Part shown: positions 1 to 8,180 of the stretch, in pieces | Layout: each line of letters starts with the position of its first letter | Position numbering within the stretch: the first letter of the stretch is position 1 | NCBI RefSeq assembly: GCF_021390325.1 | Contig: NZ_JAJUWU010000020.1 | Coordinates: 62,001-126,000 of the forward strand | Direction: 5' to 3' | DNA: 64,000 nucleotides | Origin: Jiella avicenniae | GTDB lineage: Bacteria; Pseudomonadota; Alphaproteobacteria; Rhizobiales; Rhizobiaceae | The notes under the pieces: generated by a model | What the model was told of the DNA's origin: nothing | Seen by the model: only the letters and a program-made list of their open reading frames with translations | The model's database searches: none | Position numbers and translations under genes: made by a program

Positions 1-362
1 TCGCCGTGCCACCCGTCGACGATCAGCGTCACGTCGATATTGACGATGTCGCCTTCCTTCAGCGGCTTGTCGTTCGGCACGCCGTGGCAGACCACGTGGT
101 TGATCGAGGTGCAGACGCTCTTGGTATAGCCGCGATAGTTCAGCGTGGCGGGGACGGCGTCGTTGGCCAGCGCGAAATCATAGACGAAATCGTCCAGCGC
201 CTGGGTCGTCACGCCGGGAACGACGAGTTCGGCGAGGCCGTCGAGGCAGCGGGCGGTCAGCCCGCAGGCGCGGCGCATGCCCTCGAAGGCCTCCGGCCCG
301 TAGAGGCGGATGGCGCCGGTGTTGCGGATCGGGTTCGCCTCTGCCTCAAGATAGGTGGTCAT
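1..362 (-). CDS. map: Methionine aminopeptidase type I (C-terminal part cut off by window edge)
   Basis: Removes the initiator methionine from nascent proteins in the cytosol. Only the first ~120 residues lie in the window. The translation (MTTYLEAEANPIRNTGAIR, then AACGLTARCLDGLAELVVPG-like text and NYRGYTKSVCTSINHVVCHG) shows the type I MetAP N-terminal helix pair and the SxNxxxCHG segment with the first active-site histidine. The metal-binding DIVNIDV stretch is also present near the edge. The start ATG at 362 overlaps the TGA of sfsA (ATGA), so the two genes are read as one translation-coupled unit with sfsA first. The call is firm; the remainder of the protein is not visible. Confidence 0.9.
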   Translation of the reverse strand, partial: MTTYLEAEANPIRNTGAIRLYGPEAFEGMRRACGLTARCLDGLAELVVPGVTTQALDDFVYDFALANDAVPATLNYRGYTKSVCTSINHVVCHGVPNDKPLKEGDIVNIDVTLIVDGWHG

Positions 363-1069
363 GGTCGCTCGACGATCGGAATGGTGCAGGCGGGAGTGAT
401 GCCGTTTACCGTGATGTCGCACCGAACGGCGTAGGCTTCAACCCCATCCCGTCGTGCCGCGGCAAAGCCTTCTGCATAGGCCGGGTCGAGATCGGCGGCA
501 AAGGCGAGACGGTCGCAGTCCGTCCGCTGCACCACATAGAGCATCACCGCGCGGGCGCCGGCGCGGATCTCGGCGGCGAGATCGAGGAGGTGCTTGGCGC
601 CCCGCGTCGTCACGCAGTCGGGAAATTCGGCGAGCCCGGCCTGCCGCATCAGATGGACGTTCTTCACCTCGACATAGACCGGGCGCCCGTCCACATCCTC
701 GTAGAGCAGATCCACCCGCGAGTTCGCCTGGTAGCGCACCTCGCGCCGCGCCGGCCCGAGCCCGGCAAGCGCAGGGACGAGCCCGGCGGCGACGGCTTCC
801 TCGGCCAGCCGGTTGGGCAGGCCGGTATTGATGCCCACCAGCGTCTCGTCCGCCTCGACGATCTCCAGCGTCAGCGGCAGTTTCCGCTTGAGGTTCGCCG
901 AGCGCGACAGGAAGACCCGCGAGCCCGGCGCCTTCAGCCCCATCATCGCACCCGGATTGGGACAGTGGACGGTGACCGGGGCATCCTCGCAGTCGATCGC
1001 GACGTCGGCGAGGAAACGCTTGTAGCGCTCGATCAGGCGGCCGGGGATCAGCGGAGCGGGGAACTGCAT
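359..1069 (-). CDS. sfsA: SfsA family DNA/RNA-binding nuclease-like protein
   Basis: 236 residues, the usual length of SfsA (sugar fermentation stimulation protein). The N-terminal half is OB-fold-like (QFPAPLIPGRLIERYKRFLADV, CPNPGAMMGL). The C-terminal half carries the PD-(D/E)xK-type core, seen as SRVDLLYEDVDGRPVYVEVKNV and FPDCVTTRGAKHLLDL. SfsA proteins bind DNA and some show nuclease activity; the physiological role is poorly settled. The gene stops within the start codon of map, an arrangement common in Hyphomicrobiales, so both are probably transcribed together. Nothing unusual in base or codon use. Confidence 0.9.
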   Translation of the reverse strand: MQFPAPLIPGRLIERYKRFLADVAIDCEDAPVTVHCPNPGAMMGLKAPGSRVFLSRSANLKRKLPLTLEIVEADETLVGINTGLPNRLAEEAVAAGLVPALAGLGPARREVRYQANSRVDLLYEDVDGRPVYVEVKNVHLMRQAGLAEFPDCVTTRGAKHLLDLAAEIRAGARAVMLYVVQRTDCDRLAFAADLDPAYAEGFAAARRDGVEAYAVRCDITVNGITPACTIPIVERP

Positions 1070-1128
1070 GGCCGGCGGGTAGCTTTTCGCCCCCGCCGGG
1101 TCAACTCGGTCATTTCCCGGCCTGGACG

Positions 1129-1575
1129 CTACCAGGCGAGTTCCACATGCGGCCGACCGTCCGAGGTCTTCTCGCGGCTGCGGCCGGTGTCGTCGACGAC
1201 GCAGTTCACCCGGTGCCGAAAGGCCGAGAAACTGTCGAAGGTGACGACGTCGACCGGCTCGTCGAATTTGAGCGTCAGGCGGATGCGGGTCGGATCGTTC
1301 TCGAACACGCCCGCCGCGATCACCTCGCCGGCGAAGCGTTGGCCGAGATAGGTGCCGGCCACCCGCGCGCCGATCGTGTAGGGCGAAAGCCGCGGCCGGT
1401 TGCCGAGCCGGGCATGCAGCGTGTTCCAGTCGCGAAAGCCGTGTTGATGGGCAACGAGTTCGAGGGCCCGGCAGTGGGAGATCGGTTGGCCGATGGCCTC
1501 CAGCGAGGCGCGAAGGCGCCGCGCCTGATCCTTCAGGACGGGCAGGGAAGGGAGTGGGGTGTAAGATTGCGTCAT
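1129..1575 (-). CDS. Glyoxalase superfamily-type small protein
   Basis: 148 residues from the chosen ATG (MTQSYTPLPSLPVLKDQARR). An N-terminal helical segment (LKDQARRLRASLEAIG, ISHCRALELVAHQHGFRDWNTLHA, about residues 12-55) is followed by a beta-rich C-terminal half (IGARVAGTYLGQRFAGEVIAAG, DEPVDVVTFDSFSAFRHRV). This resembles a widespread proteobacterial family annotated only as glyoxalase superfamily protein; no enzymatic role is established and no clear metal triad is seen. An ATG seven codons upstream and a much longer open frame exist, but the extra sequence looks non-coding. Monocistronic, transcribed away from higBA. Confidence 0.7.
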   Translation of the reverse strand: MTQSYTPLPSLPVLKDQARRLRASLEAIGQPISHCRALELVAHQHGFRDWNTLHARLGNRPRLSPYTIGARVAGTYLGQRFAGEVIAAGVFENDPTRIRLTLKFDEPVDVVTFDSFSAFRHRVNCVVDDTGRSREKTSDGRPHVELAW

Positions 1576-1788
1576 GGCGGAAGCTCTTTCCGGCATCGCA
1601 TGACGGCCAAGGGCGGGAGTCCGCATTGCCACCGGCCAGCGATGCCCGTTTCGAGCGTTCGACCCGTGTCGTTCCGGAAGCTTCACCACGGCCAAAGGCC
1701 TGCGGACGGCGGGTGCTCCGAACCCATGCCGCCGCCTATAGCGCCTCCGCGCGATCGGGGCAATCGAATCACGAGTCGATGAAGGCAT

Positions 1789-1816
1789 TTGCGATTGTAC
1801 CGATGAGTGGTACAAA
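1789..1816 (+). promoter_or_regulatory. higBA promoter with embedded operator
   Basis: A -35-like TTGCGA (1789-1794) and a -10-like TACAAA (1811-1816) are 16 bp apart. The spacer and the start of the -10 are filled by a perfect 7-bp inverted repeat, TTGTACC (1795-1801) and GGTACAA (1809-1815), separated by 7 bp. The repeat lies 24 bp upstream of the higB start, the place where an antitoxin dimer would block RNA polymerase. Binding by HigA is inferred from position and symmetry. Confidence 0.65.
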
Positions 1817-1838
1817 GGAACGAGCAGGGAGTTTCTTC

Positions 1839-2135
1839 TTGATCGCTGGCTTCAGGGACGAGTGGCTCGGTGCGTTCTACATCGAGGATGTCCGCGCCAA
1901 GCAGATTCCCGCGGATATCGAGGATCGTCTGTTCCGCAAGCTGCAAATGGTCGACGACGCCACGAGCGAACGGGATCTCCGATCTCCACCGAGCAATCAC
2001 TTCGAAAAATTGCGCGGCCGGTTGGCGGGCCGTCATTCGATCCGGGTCAACAAGCGGTGGCGGATCGTATTTCGCTGGAACGAAGCTTCGGGGGAGGCTT
2101 CTGATCTTTATCTGGACGATCATTCCTATCGATGA
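1839..2135 (+). CDS. higB: HigB-type toxin, RelE/ParE superfamily (predicted mRNA interferase)
   Basis: 98 residues if read from TTG at 1839, which has a good Shine-Dalgarno (AGGGAG, 1826-1831) and gives the family-like N terminus MIAGFRDEWLGAFY. An upstream ATG at 1780 would add about 20 residues but lies upstream of the predicted -10. Family features are seen throughout: FRDEWLGAF, KLQMVDDATSERDL, FEKLRGRLAGRHSIRVNKRWRIVFRW, and the C-terminal LYLDDHSY. HigB toxins cleave mRNA on the ribosome; the K/R-rich NKRWRI segment is the usual functional region. Its TGA overlaps the higA ATG, so toxin precedes antitoxin, the normal order for higBA. Confidence 0.88.
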   Translation: MIAGFRDEWLGAFYIEDVRAKQIPADIEDRLFRKLQMVDDATSERDLRSPPSNHFEKLRGRLAGRHSIRVNKRWRIVFRWNEASGEASDLYLDDHSYR

Positions 2136-2452
2136 GGTGTCGGGTGCTGACGACGAAGCGCAAGCCGGCGACGGTCGGGGAGATTTTGACGGAAGAGTTC
2201 ATGCAGCCTCTCGGCCTGACGCAGACGGCGCTGGCCGAAGCCATGGGTGTGCCGCGCAAGCATGTGAACGAACTCTGCAGAGACCGGCGTGGCGTGACCG
2301 CGGCGACCGCCCTGATCCTCGCGCGGGTCTTCGGCAACACGCCGGATTTCTGGCTGAACCTGCAGCGCCGAAACGACCTGTGGCTGGCCATGAACTCGCC
2401 GGAACAGCGGGCCCGCATCGAGCGAGCCAGACCCGTGTCCTCGGCTGCCTAA
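2132..2452 (+). CDS. higA: HigA-type antitoxin, XRE-family DNA-binding protein
   Basis: 106 residues. A helix-turn-helix spans about residues 25-75: LGLTQTALAEAMGVPRKHVN, ELCRDRRGVTAATALILARV, then FGNTPDFWLNLQRRNDLW, which is diagnostic of the HigA/VapA antitoxin family. HigA neutralises HigB and represses the operon by binding the inverted repeat in the promoter. The start overlaps the higB stop by 4 bp (ATGA). An internal GTG/TTG start a few codons in is possible but not needed. No third gene follows; phaC is convergent, 77 bp away. Confidence 0.9.
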   Translation: MRCRVLTTKRKPATVGEILTEEFMQPLGLTQTALAEAMGVPRKHVNELCRDRRGVTAATALILARVFGNTPDFWLNLQRRNDLWLAMNSPEQRARIERARPVSSAA

Positions 2453-2460
2453 GTCGCGGC

Positions 2461-2522
2461 CCGACCGCTCCGGCTCCAACCGAAAGAAATCCGCTGTCAT
2501 TGGGTGCGTATGAAGCGGTCGG
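2461..2522. terminator. Possible long-loop hairpin between convergent higA and phaC
   Basis: Perfect 9-bp inverted repeat CCGACCGCT (2461-2469) and AGCGGTCGG (2514-2522) with a 44-nt loop fills the gap between the convergent higA and phaC ends. There is no T-run, so a terminator role is a weak inference. Confidence 0.3.
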
Positions 2523-2529
2523 TTCGTCG

Positions 2530-4365
2530 TTACGACTTCACCGTCACATACCGCCCCGGCGCATCCTCGATCGCCTTCAGCGTCTTGCCCCCGGGCTTTC
2601 GCGCCTCGACCCGTTCGCCGAGTTGCGGCGTCAGCCATTCCAGCCAGTGGCCCCACCAGGAGCCGGGCGTCTGGCTGGCGGCGAGCAGCCAGTCCTCGTA
2701 GGAGCCGACGTCCTTCGGGGCGGGGCCGGTCCAGAACTGGTACTTGTTCTTCGCCGGCGGATTGACGACGCCGGCGATGTGGCCCGAGCCGGTCAGGACG
2801 AAGTCGACCTTGGAGCCGAAGGCGCGGCAGCCGGTGAAGACCGAGCGCGCCGGGGCGATGTGATCCTCCTTGGTGGCGAGGTTGTAGATCGGCATCGTCA
2901 CCTTGGAGAGGTCGAGCCGGATCCCGCCGATTTCCATGCGGCCGCGCGAAAGCCGGTTCTCGTGATAGCAGTTGCGCAGATAGAACAGGTGGTTGGCCTT
3001 CGGCATGCGGGTCGAATCGGCGTTCCAGTAGAGCAGGTCGAAGGGCAGGGGCTCCTTGCCGCGCAGGTAGTTGTTGACGAAATACGGCCAGATCAGATCG
3101 CCGGAGCGCAAAAGGTTGAAGGCCGTCGCCATCTGCGAGCCTTCGAGATACCCCTTCTGGTCCATCGCCTTTTCGAGCGACTTCAGCTGCGTCTCGTCGA
3201 CGAAGACCTTCAGGTCGCCGGCATGGGTGAAGTCGATCTGGGTGGTGAGGAAGGTTGTCGACCTGATGCGCTCGTCGCCCTTGGCCTTCAGATAGGCGAG
3301 CGAGGCGCCGAGCAGCGTGCCGCCAACGCAATAGCCGACGGCATTGACCTCCTTCTCCCCGGTCGCCTTCTCGACGGTGTCGAGGCCGAAGCGGATCCCT
3401 TCTTCGATGTAGGACTGCCAGTCCTTGCCCGCGTGGCGTTCGTCCGGATTGACCCAGGAGACCACGAAGACCGTCACGCCCTGCTGCACCAGCCAGCCGA
3501 TCAGCGATTTTTCCGGGTTGAGGTCGAGGATGTAGAACTTGTTGATCCAGGGCGGCACGATCATCAGCGGCCGCCGGAACACCGTCTCGGTCTGCGGCGC
3601 ATACTGGATGATCTGGCAGAGTTCGTTCTCGGCGACGACCTTTCCCGGTGTCACCGCCATGTCGCGGCCGACCTGATATTTCGTGTAGTCGGCCTGGCGC
3701 AGTTTCAGATTGCCATGGCCGGCGGCCATGTCCTCGGCGAACATCCGCATGCCCTTCACGAGGTTCTCGCCGTTCGAGGCGACGGTCTCCCGGTAGAGTT
3801 CGGGATTGGTCATGACGAAGTTCGAGGGCGCCAGCGCATTGGAAATCTGCCGGACGTAGAAGGCCGCCTTCTGCCGCGTATGCGGATCGAGCCCCTCGGC
3901 CCGTTCGACGAGGTCGTCGGCCCAGCGGGTGGTCAGGAGATAGGTCTGCTTGACGAAGTCGAAGAACAGGTTCTCGTTCCAGTCCGCGTCGGCGAAGCGC
4001 TTGTCGCCCTTCGACGCCTCCACCGGGTGGTCGGGCATCTCTCCCGCCAGCCGGCGGATCGAGTTGTTCCAGATCGTCATGTAGCTGGCGAAGAGGTTCG
4101 TCTGGGCCTCCATCGCCCGCGCCGGGTCGGTCATCCAGTATTCCGAGACGCGCGACAGGGTCTGCACGACCTCGGAGATCTGTACCGGCCCACCGTCGAC
4201 GAAATCGCCCTTTTCACGAGGCGCCACCCAGGCCGCGGCGGCCTTGCCGATCTGTTCCAGCATGCGGGCCATGTTGAGCCCGAAGGCTTCGGGATCCTTG
4301 ACCACGAATTCGTCGGTCTTCGCCTCGAAGGGTCCGGTTCCCGGCTCTCCGGCTTTGCTGGCCAT
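2530..4365 (-). CDS. phaC: Class I poly(3-hydroxyalkanoate) polymerase
   Basis: 611 residues from ATG at 4365, preceded by GGAGGAG. Polymerises 3-hydroxyacyl-CoA into storage polyester at the granule surface. An N-terminal PhaC domain (about 80-260) is followed by the alpha/beta-hydrolase catalytic domain. The catalytic triad can be placed: Cys346 in the lipase-like box GYCVGG, Asp501 in TKEDHIAPA and His529 in GSGHIAGVVNPP. Length and the single-subunit box mark class I. The open frame continues upstream into non-coding sequence, which was rejected. No phaA, phaB, phasin or phaR is adjacent, so the other PHA genes lie outside the window. Confidence 0.95.
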   Translation of the reverse strand: MASKAGEPGTGPFEAKTDEFVVKDPEAFGLNMARMLEQIGKAAAAWVAPREKGDFVDGGPVQISEVVQTLSRVSEYWMTDPARAMEAQTNLFASYMTIWNNSIRRLAGEMPDHPVEASKGDKRFADADWNENLFFDFVKQTYLLTTRWADDLVERAEGLDPHTRQKAAFYVRQISNALAPSNFVMTNPELYRETVASNGENLVKGMRMFAEDMAAGHGNLKLRQADYTKYQVGRDMAVTPGKVVAENELCQIIQYAPQTETVFRRPLMIVPPWINKFYILDLNPEKSLIGWLVQQGVTVFVVSWVNPDERHAGKDWQSYIEEGIRFGLDTVEKATGEKEVNAVGYCVGGTLLGASLAYLKAKGDERIRSTTFLTTQIDFTHAGDLKVFVDETQLKSLEKAMDQKGYLEGSQMATAFNLLRSGDLIWPYFVNNYLRGKEPLPFDLLYWNADSTRMPKANHLFYLRNCYHENRLSRGRMEIGGIRLDLSKVTMPIYNLATKEDHIAPARSVFTGCRAFGSKVDFVLTGSGHIAGVVNPPAKNKYQFWTGPAPKDVGSYEDWLLAASQTPGSWWGHWLEWLTPQLGERVEARKPGGKTLKAIEDAPGRYVTVKS

Positions 4366-4583
4366 CGTCGTTTCTCCTCCCTCGGGTCCCCGGTCGGCGT
4401 GGCGTCGTTCTATGCGGCGCTGCGGCAGTCCGATCGCATCCGATTTAAGCGCTTTTCTTGCAACGGCGCCATGAAACCGGCGCCGTCTTCTTTGTAATTG
4501 ACCGATCGGTGGGATATGACACACGCGTCGCGGATTTGAAGCGGGTCGTCCGGATGGCCGCTTCGTCGAGAGGGCATAACGGA

Positions 4584-5039
4584 ATGATCGGTCAGAGGGC
4601 GATTCGGGCACTGGCGGCAGCGGCACTGGCTGCCTTCGTTTCCGGCTGCCAGTCGGCCGATGACGCGCCGATGTCGGCCCAGAACGTCGCCTATCGGCCG
4701 GTGGCGCCGGACGGCAGCTCCGGCCAGCGTCTGGGTGCCGACGGCTATCCGCTGCTCGGCGCCTATCCGAACGCCGCCGCGCCGCAGATCGACGATGCCT
4801 CCGTCGCCGCTCAGGAAGGGCGCGCCAGGGCGCTTGCGGCAAGGCGCAAGGGCGGCGTCTCGACGCGCGGCTACGAGGCCGAGATCGCCCGCATGAAGCG
4901 GATCAAGCGTCAGCAGGCGCAGGAGGTCGAGACGGCGCTCGCGAAGAGGCCGGAGCGGAACGCCGTCTCCGTCGGGACCGGCGTGAAGCCGAGCCGCTCG
5001 CCGGAGGACGTGCTGCGCGAGATCCAGTCGGCCGAATAG
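4584..5039 (+). CDS. Small predicted lipoprotein
   Basis: 151 residues from ATG 4584 with GAGAGGG 8 nt upstream. The N terminus is a lipoprotein signal: charged MIGQRAIR, hydrophobic ALAAAALAAFV, then lipobox SGC with the acylated cysteine near residue 22. The mature part is polar and low in complexity, with a basic helical stretch (IARMKRIKRQQAQEVETAL, about 95-115). No enzymatic domain recognised. It is transcribed divergently from phaC and sits 73 bp upstream of the aminotransferase gene. An upstream in-frame ATG at 4554 would place basic residues before the signal and is less likely. Confidence 0.7.
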   Translation: MIGQRAIRALAAAALAAFVSGCQSADDAPMSAQNVAYRPVAPDGSSGQRLGADGYPLLGAYPNAAAPQIDDASVAAQEGRARALAARRKGGVSTRGYEAEIARMKRIKRQQAQEVETALAKRPERNAVSVGTGVKPSRSPEDVLREIQSAE

Positions 5040-5112
5040 ACGCCGCCGATAGTCTCGCACATTCTATTTTTCGTAGCCTGATTTCCCGGCATGGCGCCGG
5101 AGGACGAGAGAC

Positions 5113-6330
5113 ATGGAAGAATTTCACAAAGTCCGGCGTCTGCCGCCTTACGTCTTCGAGGAAGTCAATCGGCTGAAGGCGACCGCCCGGGCGCGCGGCG
5201 CCGACATCATCGATCTCGGCATGGGCAATCCCGATCTGCCGACGCCGCAATTCGTCGTCGACAAGATGTGCGAAGTCATCCAGGACCAGCGCACGCACCG
5301 CTATTCCGCCTCGAAGGGCATTGCCGGCCTCAGGCGCGCCCAGGCGGGCTATTACAAGCGCCGATTCGGGGTCACCCTCGATCCGGCGACCGAGGTGGTG
5401 GCGACGCTCGGCTCCAAGGAAGGCTTCGCCAACATGGCCCAGGCGATCACCGCGCCGGGCGACGTCGTCCTCTGCCCGAACCCGACCTATCCGATCCACG
5501 CTTTCGGCTTCCTGATGGCCGGCGGGACGATCCGCGCGATCCCGGCCAAGCCCGATCGGGACTTCTTTGCCGCCATCGACCGGGCGGTGCGCCACTCGAT
5601 CCCGAAGCCGATCGCCATCATTCTGAATTATCCCTCCAATCCGACGGCCTATGTCGCCGATCTCGACTTCTACCGGGAGGTCGTCGACTTCGCGAAGAAG
5701 AACGAGATCATCGTTCTGTCAGACCTCGCCTATGCCGAGATCTATTTCGACGACGTGCCGCCGCCCTCGATCCTTCAGGTCGACGGCGCGATGGACGTCG
5801 CCGTCGAATTCACCTCGATGTCGAAGACCTTCTCGATGCCCGGCTGGCGCATCGGCTTTGCCGTCGGCAACAAGCGCCTCATCGCCGCGCTCGCAAGGGT
5901 GAAGTCCTATCTCGACTACGGCGCCTTCACGCCCATCCAGGTGGCGGCCACGGCGGCGTTGAACGGCGGCGATGCGGCAATCGAAGAGGTCCGCACGATC
6001 TATCGCCGGCGCCGCGACGTTCTGGTCGAATCCTTCGGCCGGGCGGGCTGGGACGTGCCGCCGCCGGCCTCGACCATGTTCGCCTGGGCGCCGATCCCGC
6101 CGGCCTATCGTCATCTCGGATCGCTGGAATTCTCCAAGCTCCTGATCGAAGAGGCGGAAGTCGCCGTTGCGCCGGGCATCGGCTTCGGCGAACATGGCGA
6201 CGATCACGTGCGCATCGCGCTCGTCGAGAACGAGCATCGCATCCGCCAGGCCGCCCGCAACATCCGCCGGTTTCTTGCGTCGGGCGCCGAAGCCGGGCAG
6301 AACGTCGTCTCGCTGCGCGCCCGCTCGTAG
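5113..6330 (+). CDS. PLP-dependent class I/II aminotransferase (AlaC / LL-diaminopimelate aminotransferase type)
   Basis: 405 residues, fold-type I aminotransferase. Visible motifs are GNPDLPTP near the N terminus, TLGSKEGFANM for cofactor phosphate contact, NYPSNPTA with the substrate-orienting Asn, SDLAYAEIYFD, and SMSKTFSMPGWRIGF with the PLP lysine at about residue 238. In Hyphomicrobiales this gene regularly precedes hom. Homologues are annotated as LL-diaminopimelate aminotransferase or as alanine-forming AlaC; sequence alone does not decide between them. The start follows GGAGGACGAG at good spacing. Likely transcribed with hom, 139 bp downstream. Confidence 0.85.
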   Translation: MEEFHKVRRLPPYVFEEVNRLKATARARGADIIDLGMGNPDLPTPQFVVDKMCEVIQDQRTHRYSASKGIAGLRRAQAGYYKRRFGVTLDPATEVVATLGSKEGFANMAQAITAPGDVVLCPNPTYPIHAFGFLMAGGTIRAIPAKPDRDFFAAIDRAVRHSIPKPIAIILNYPSNPTAYVADLDFYREVVDFAKKNEIIVLSDLAYAEIYFDDVPPPSILQVDGAMDVAVEFTSMSKTFSMPGWRIGFAVGNKRLIAALARVKSYLDYGAFTPIQVAATAALNGGDAAIEEVRTIYRRRRDVLVESFGRAGWDVPPPASTMFAWAPIPPAYRHLGSLEFSKLLIEEAEVAVAPGIGFGEHGDDHVRIALVENEHRIRQAARNIRRFLASGAEAGQNVVSLRARS

Positions 6331-6469
6331 CCGCCGTTTCGCGCGGGCGTCGGGCCAGGTCGTCCCGTCCGAAGGGCCGGCCGGGCACGCCAGCGATCGA
6401 TACGCCGCATGACTGGCGTCCGGATCGTCCCTTGAGGGTCCGGACCAACCGCCTCGAGATGAGTTTGGC

Positions 6470-7774
6470 ATGAAAAGCGAATTGCGGCTCGGCATCGCCG
6501 GGCTGGGCACCGTCGGCGCCAACGTGGCGCAACTGATCGAACGAAAGGCCGAGCTTCTCGCCGAGCGGGTCGGCCGGTCGATCCGTATCACCGCGATCTC
6601 GGCCCGCGACAGGAGCCGCTCGCGCGGCTTCGACGCCGACGGCATGGCCTGGTTCGACGATCCCGTCGAAATGGCCGAGACAGGCGAGATCGACGCCTTC
6701 GTCGAACTCGTCGGCGGATCGGACGGGGTTGCTCGGCAGGCTGTCGAGGCGGCGCTGCGGCGCGGCATCCCTGTGGTCACCGCCAACAAGGCGCTGCTCG
6801 CCCATCACGGGGTGGCGCTCGCCCGGCTCGCCGCGGAGAACGGCACCGAAATCCTCTTCGAAGCGGCCGTCGCCGGCGGCATTCCGGTCATCAAGACCAT
6901 GCGCGAGGCGCTCTCGGCCAACGAGGTCTCCCGCGTCTACGGCATCCTCAACGGTACCTGCAACTACATCCTCACGCGGATGGAGAAGGAGGGCATCGGC
7001 TTCGACGCCTGCCTGAAGGACGCCCAGGCGCTCGGCTACGCGGAGGCCGACCCGACCTTCGACATCGGCGGCTTCGACGCGGCCCATAAGCTCGCGATCC
7101 TCACCTCGCTCGCCTTCGGAACGGAGATCTCGCTGGAGAGCATCTTCATCGAGGGCATTTCGAAGATCACTATCGCGGACATCGCCGCGGCCGCCGAACT
7201 CGGCTACCGGATCAAGCTGCTCGCCGTGGCGCTGAGGACTGACAGCGGCATCGAGCAGCGGGTTCATCCGGCGATGATCCCGGCGCGCTCGTCGCTGGCC
7301 CAGGTCGACGGCGTCACCAACGCGGTGGCGATCGATTCCGATCTTCTCGGCTCGATCCTGCTCGCCGGGCCCGGCGCCGGCGGCGCGGCGACGGCCTCGG
7401 CCGTCCTGTCCGACATCATGGACGTCGCCGGAGGCTTCGTGCCGCCGACGCTCGGCCTGCCGCCGTCGCGGCTACAGCCCTATCACCGGGCCCGCATGCG
7501 CGCCCATGAGGGCGGCTACTACATCCGCCTCGCCGTGTTCGACCGGGTCGGCGCCTTCGCCTCGATCGCCAGCCGCATGGCCGAGAACGGCATTTCGCTG
7601 GAATCGATCGTCCAGCGCAAGGCGGATCGTCAAGCCGGCGAAGGCACCGCCCCGGTGATCCTCGTCACCCACGATACCACCGAGGCGGCGATCAGAGCCG
7701 CGCTCGACGGCTTGTCGCGGGACGGGCACCTGTCTGGCGAGCCCCAGATGATCCGCATCGAGGACCTCGACTGA
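6470..7774 (+). CDS. hom: Homoserine dehydrogenase
   Basis: 434 residues. NAD(P)-dependent reduction of aspartate semialdehyde to homoserine, the branch point to threonine and methionine. The N-terminal Rossmann motif is GLGTVGANV, followed by the catalytic core with TANKALL, GILNGTCNYILTRM, EADPTFDIGGFDAAHKL. The C-terminal ~85 residues form an ACT domain (YYIRLAVFDRVGAFASIASRMAENG), consistent with threonine feedback. Full length for the monofunctional enzyme. Follows the aminotransferase gene; the pairing suggests amino-acid biosynthesis of the aspartate family. Confidence 0.96.
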   Translation: MKSELRLGIAGLGTVGANVAQLIERKAELLAERVGRSIRITAISARDRSRSRGFDADGMAWFDDPVEMAETGEIDAFVELVGGSDGVARQAVEAALRRGIPVVTANKALLAHHGVALARLAAENGTEILFEAAVAGGIPVIKTMREALSANEVSRVYGILNGTCNYILTRMEKEGIGFDACLKDAQALGYAEADPTFDIGGFDAAHKLAILTSLAFGTEISLESIFIEGISKITIADIAAAAELGYRIKLLAVALRTDSGIEQRVHPAMIPARSSLAQVDGVTNAVAIDSDLLGSILLAGPGAGGAATASAVLSDIMDVAGGFVPPTLGLPPSRLQPYHRARMRAHEGGYYIRLAVFDRVGAFASIASRMAENGISLESIVQRKADRQAGEGTAPVILVTHDTTEAAIRAALDGLSRDGHLSGEPQMIRIEDLD

Positions 7775-8180
7775 GAGGTCTCGGTCGAGAGATCCGAGTG
7801 CGGTCGGCGGTTGCGTCCGGATCGACGGCCCCGCTTGACGCAGCCGCTTGAGGCGCGGCCCGGCGATTGCGCTCGCGTGGCTCTCGTCGACCTCGACCGC
7901 GCCGCCGGACATACGTCTGATCGGCGCGGCGCCGCCGGCCCCCGATCGCTCGTCCCCGATGTCACGGTCGGCGGAACCCACCCCGAACCACCCGCCGTCG
8001 GCGACATCGCGCCGACACGCGACGGGCGCATATGAGCAGCCGCCTGCCAACCGTGGCGGGCAGTGCCACTTTCGGGCTATGCTCTGCAAATGGTCGGCTC
8101 GGCGACGAGATCGACGTCGTATCGCCCGAAGAGCCGGTGTAACTCGTGACGATGCCGCGCTGGAGCGGAGGGCGAATCAG
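7775..8180. other. Intergenic region hom-glpX, no gene seen
   Basis: About 400 bp. Open frames here are upstream extensions of glpX or antisense of GC-rich sequence and have no family-like text. I see no strong hairpin, tRNA or riboswitch. It probably holds the glpX promoter. Confidence 0.4.

Noticed and set aside
2530-4842. 770-residue version of the PHA synthase
   Set aside because: The first 159 residues are arginine/proline-rich non-coding sequence opposite the lipoprotein gene; the Shine-Dalgarno and family N terminus are at 4365.
5040-5112. SAM riboswitch upstream of the aminotransferase/hom pair
   Set aside because: The gap is too short and lacks the SAM-II core; only a G-rich ribosome-binding site is visible.
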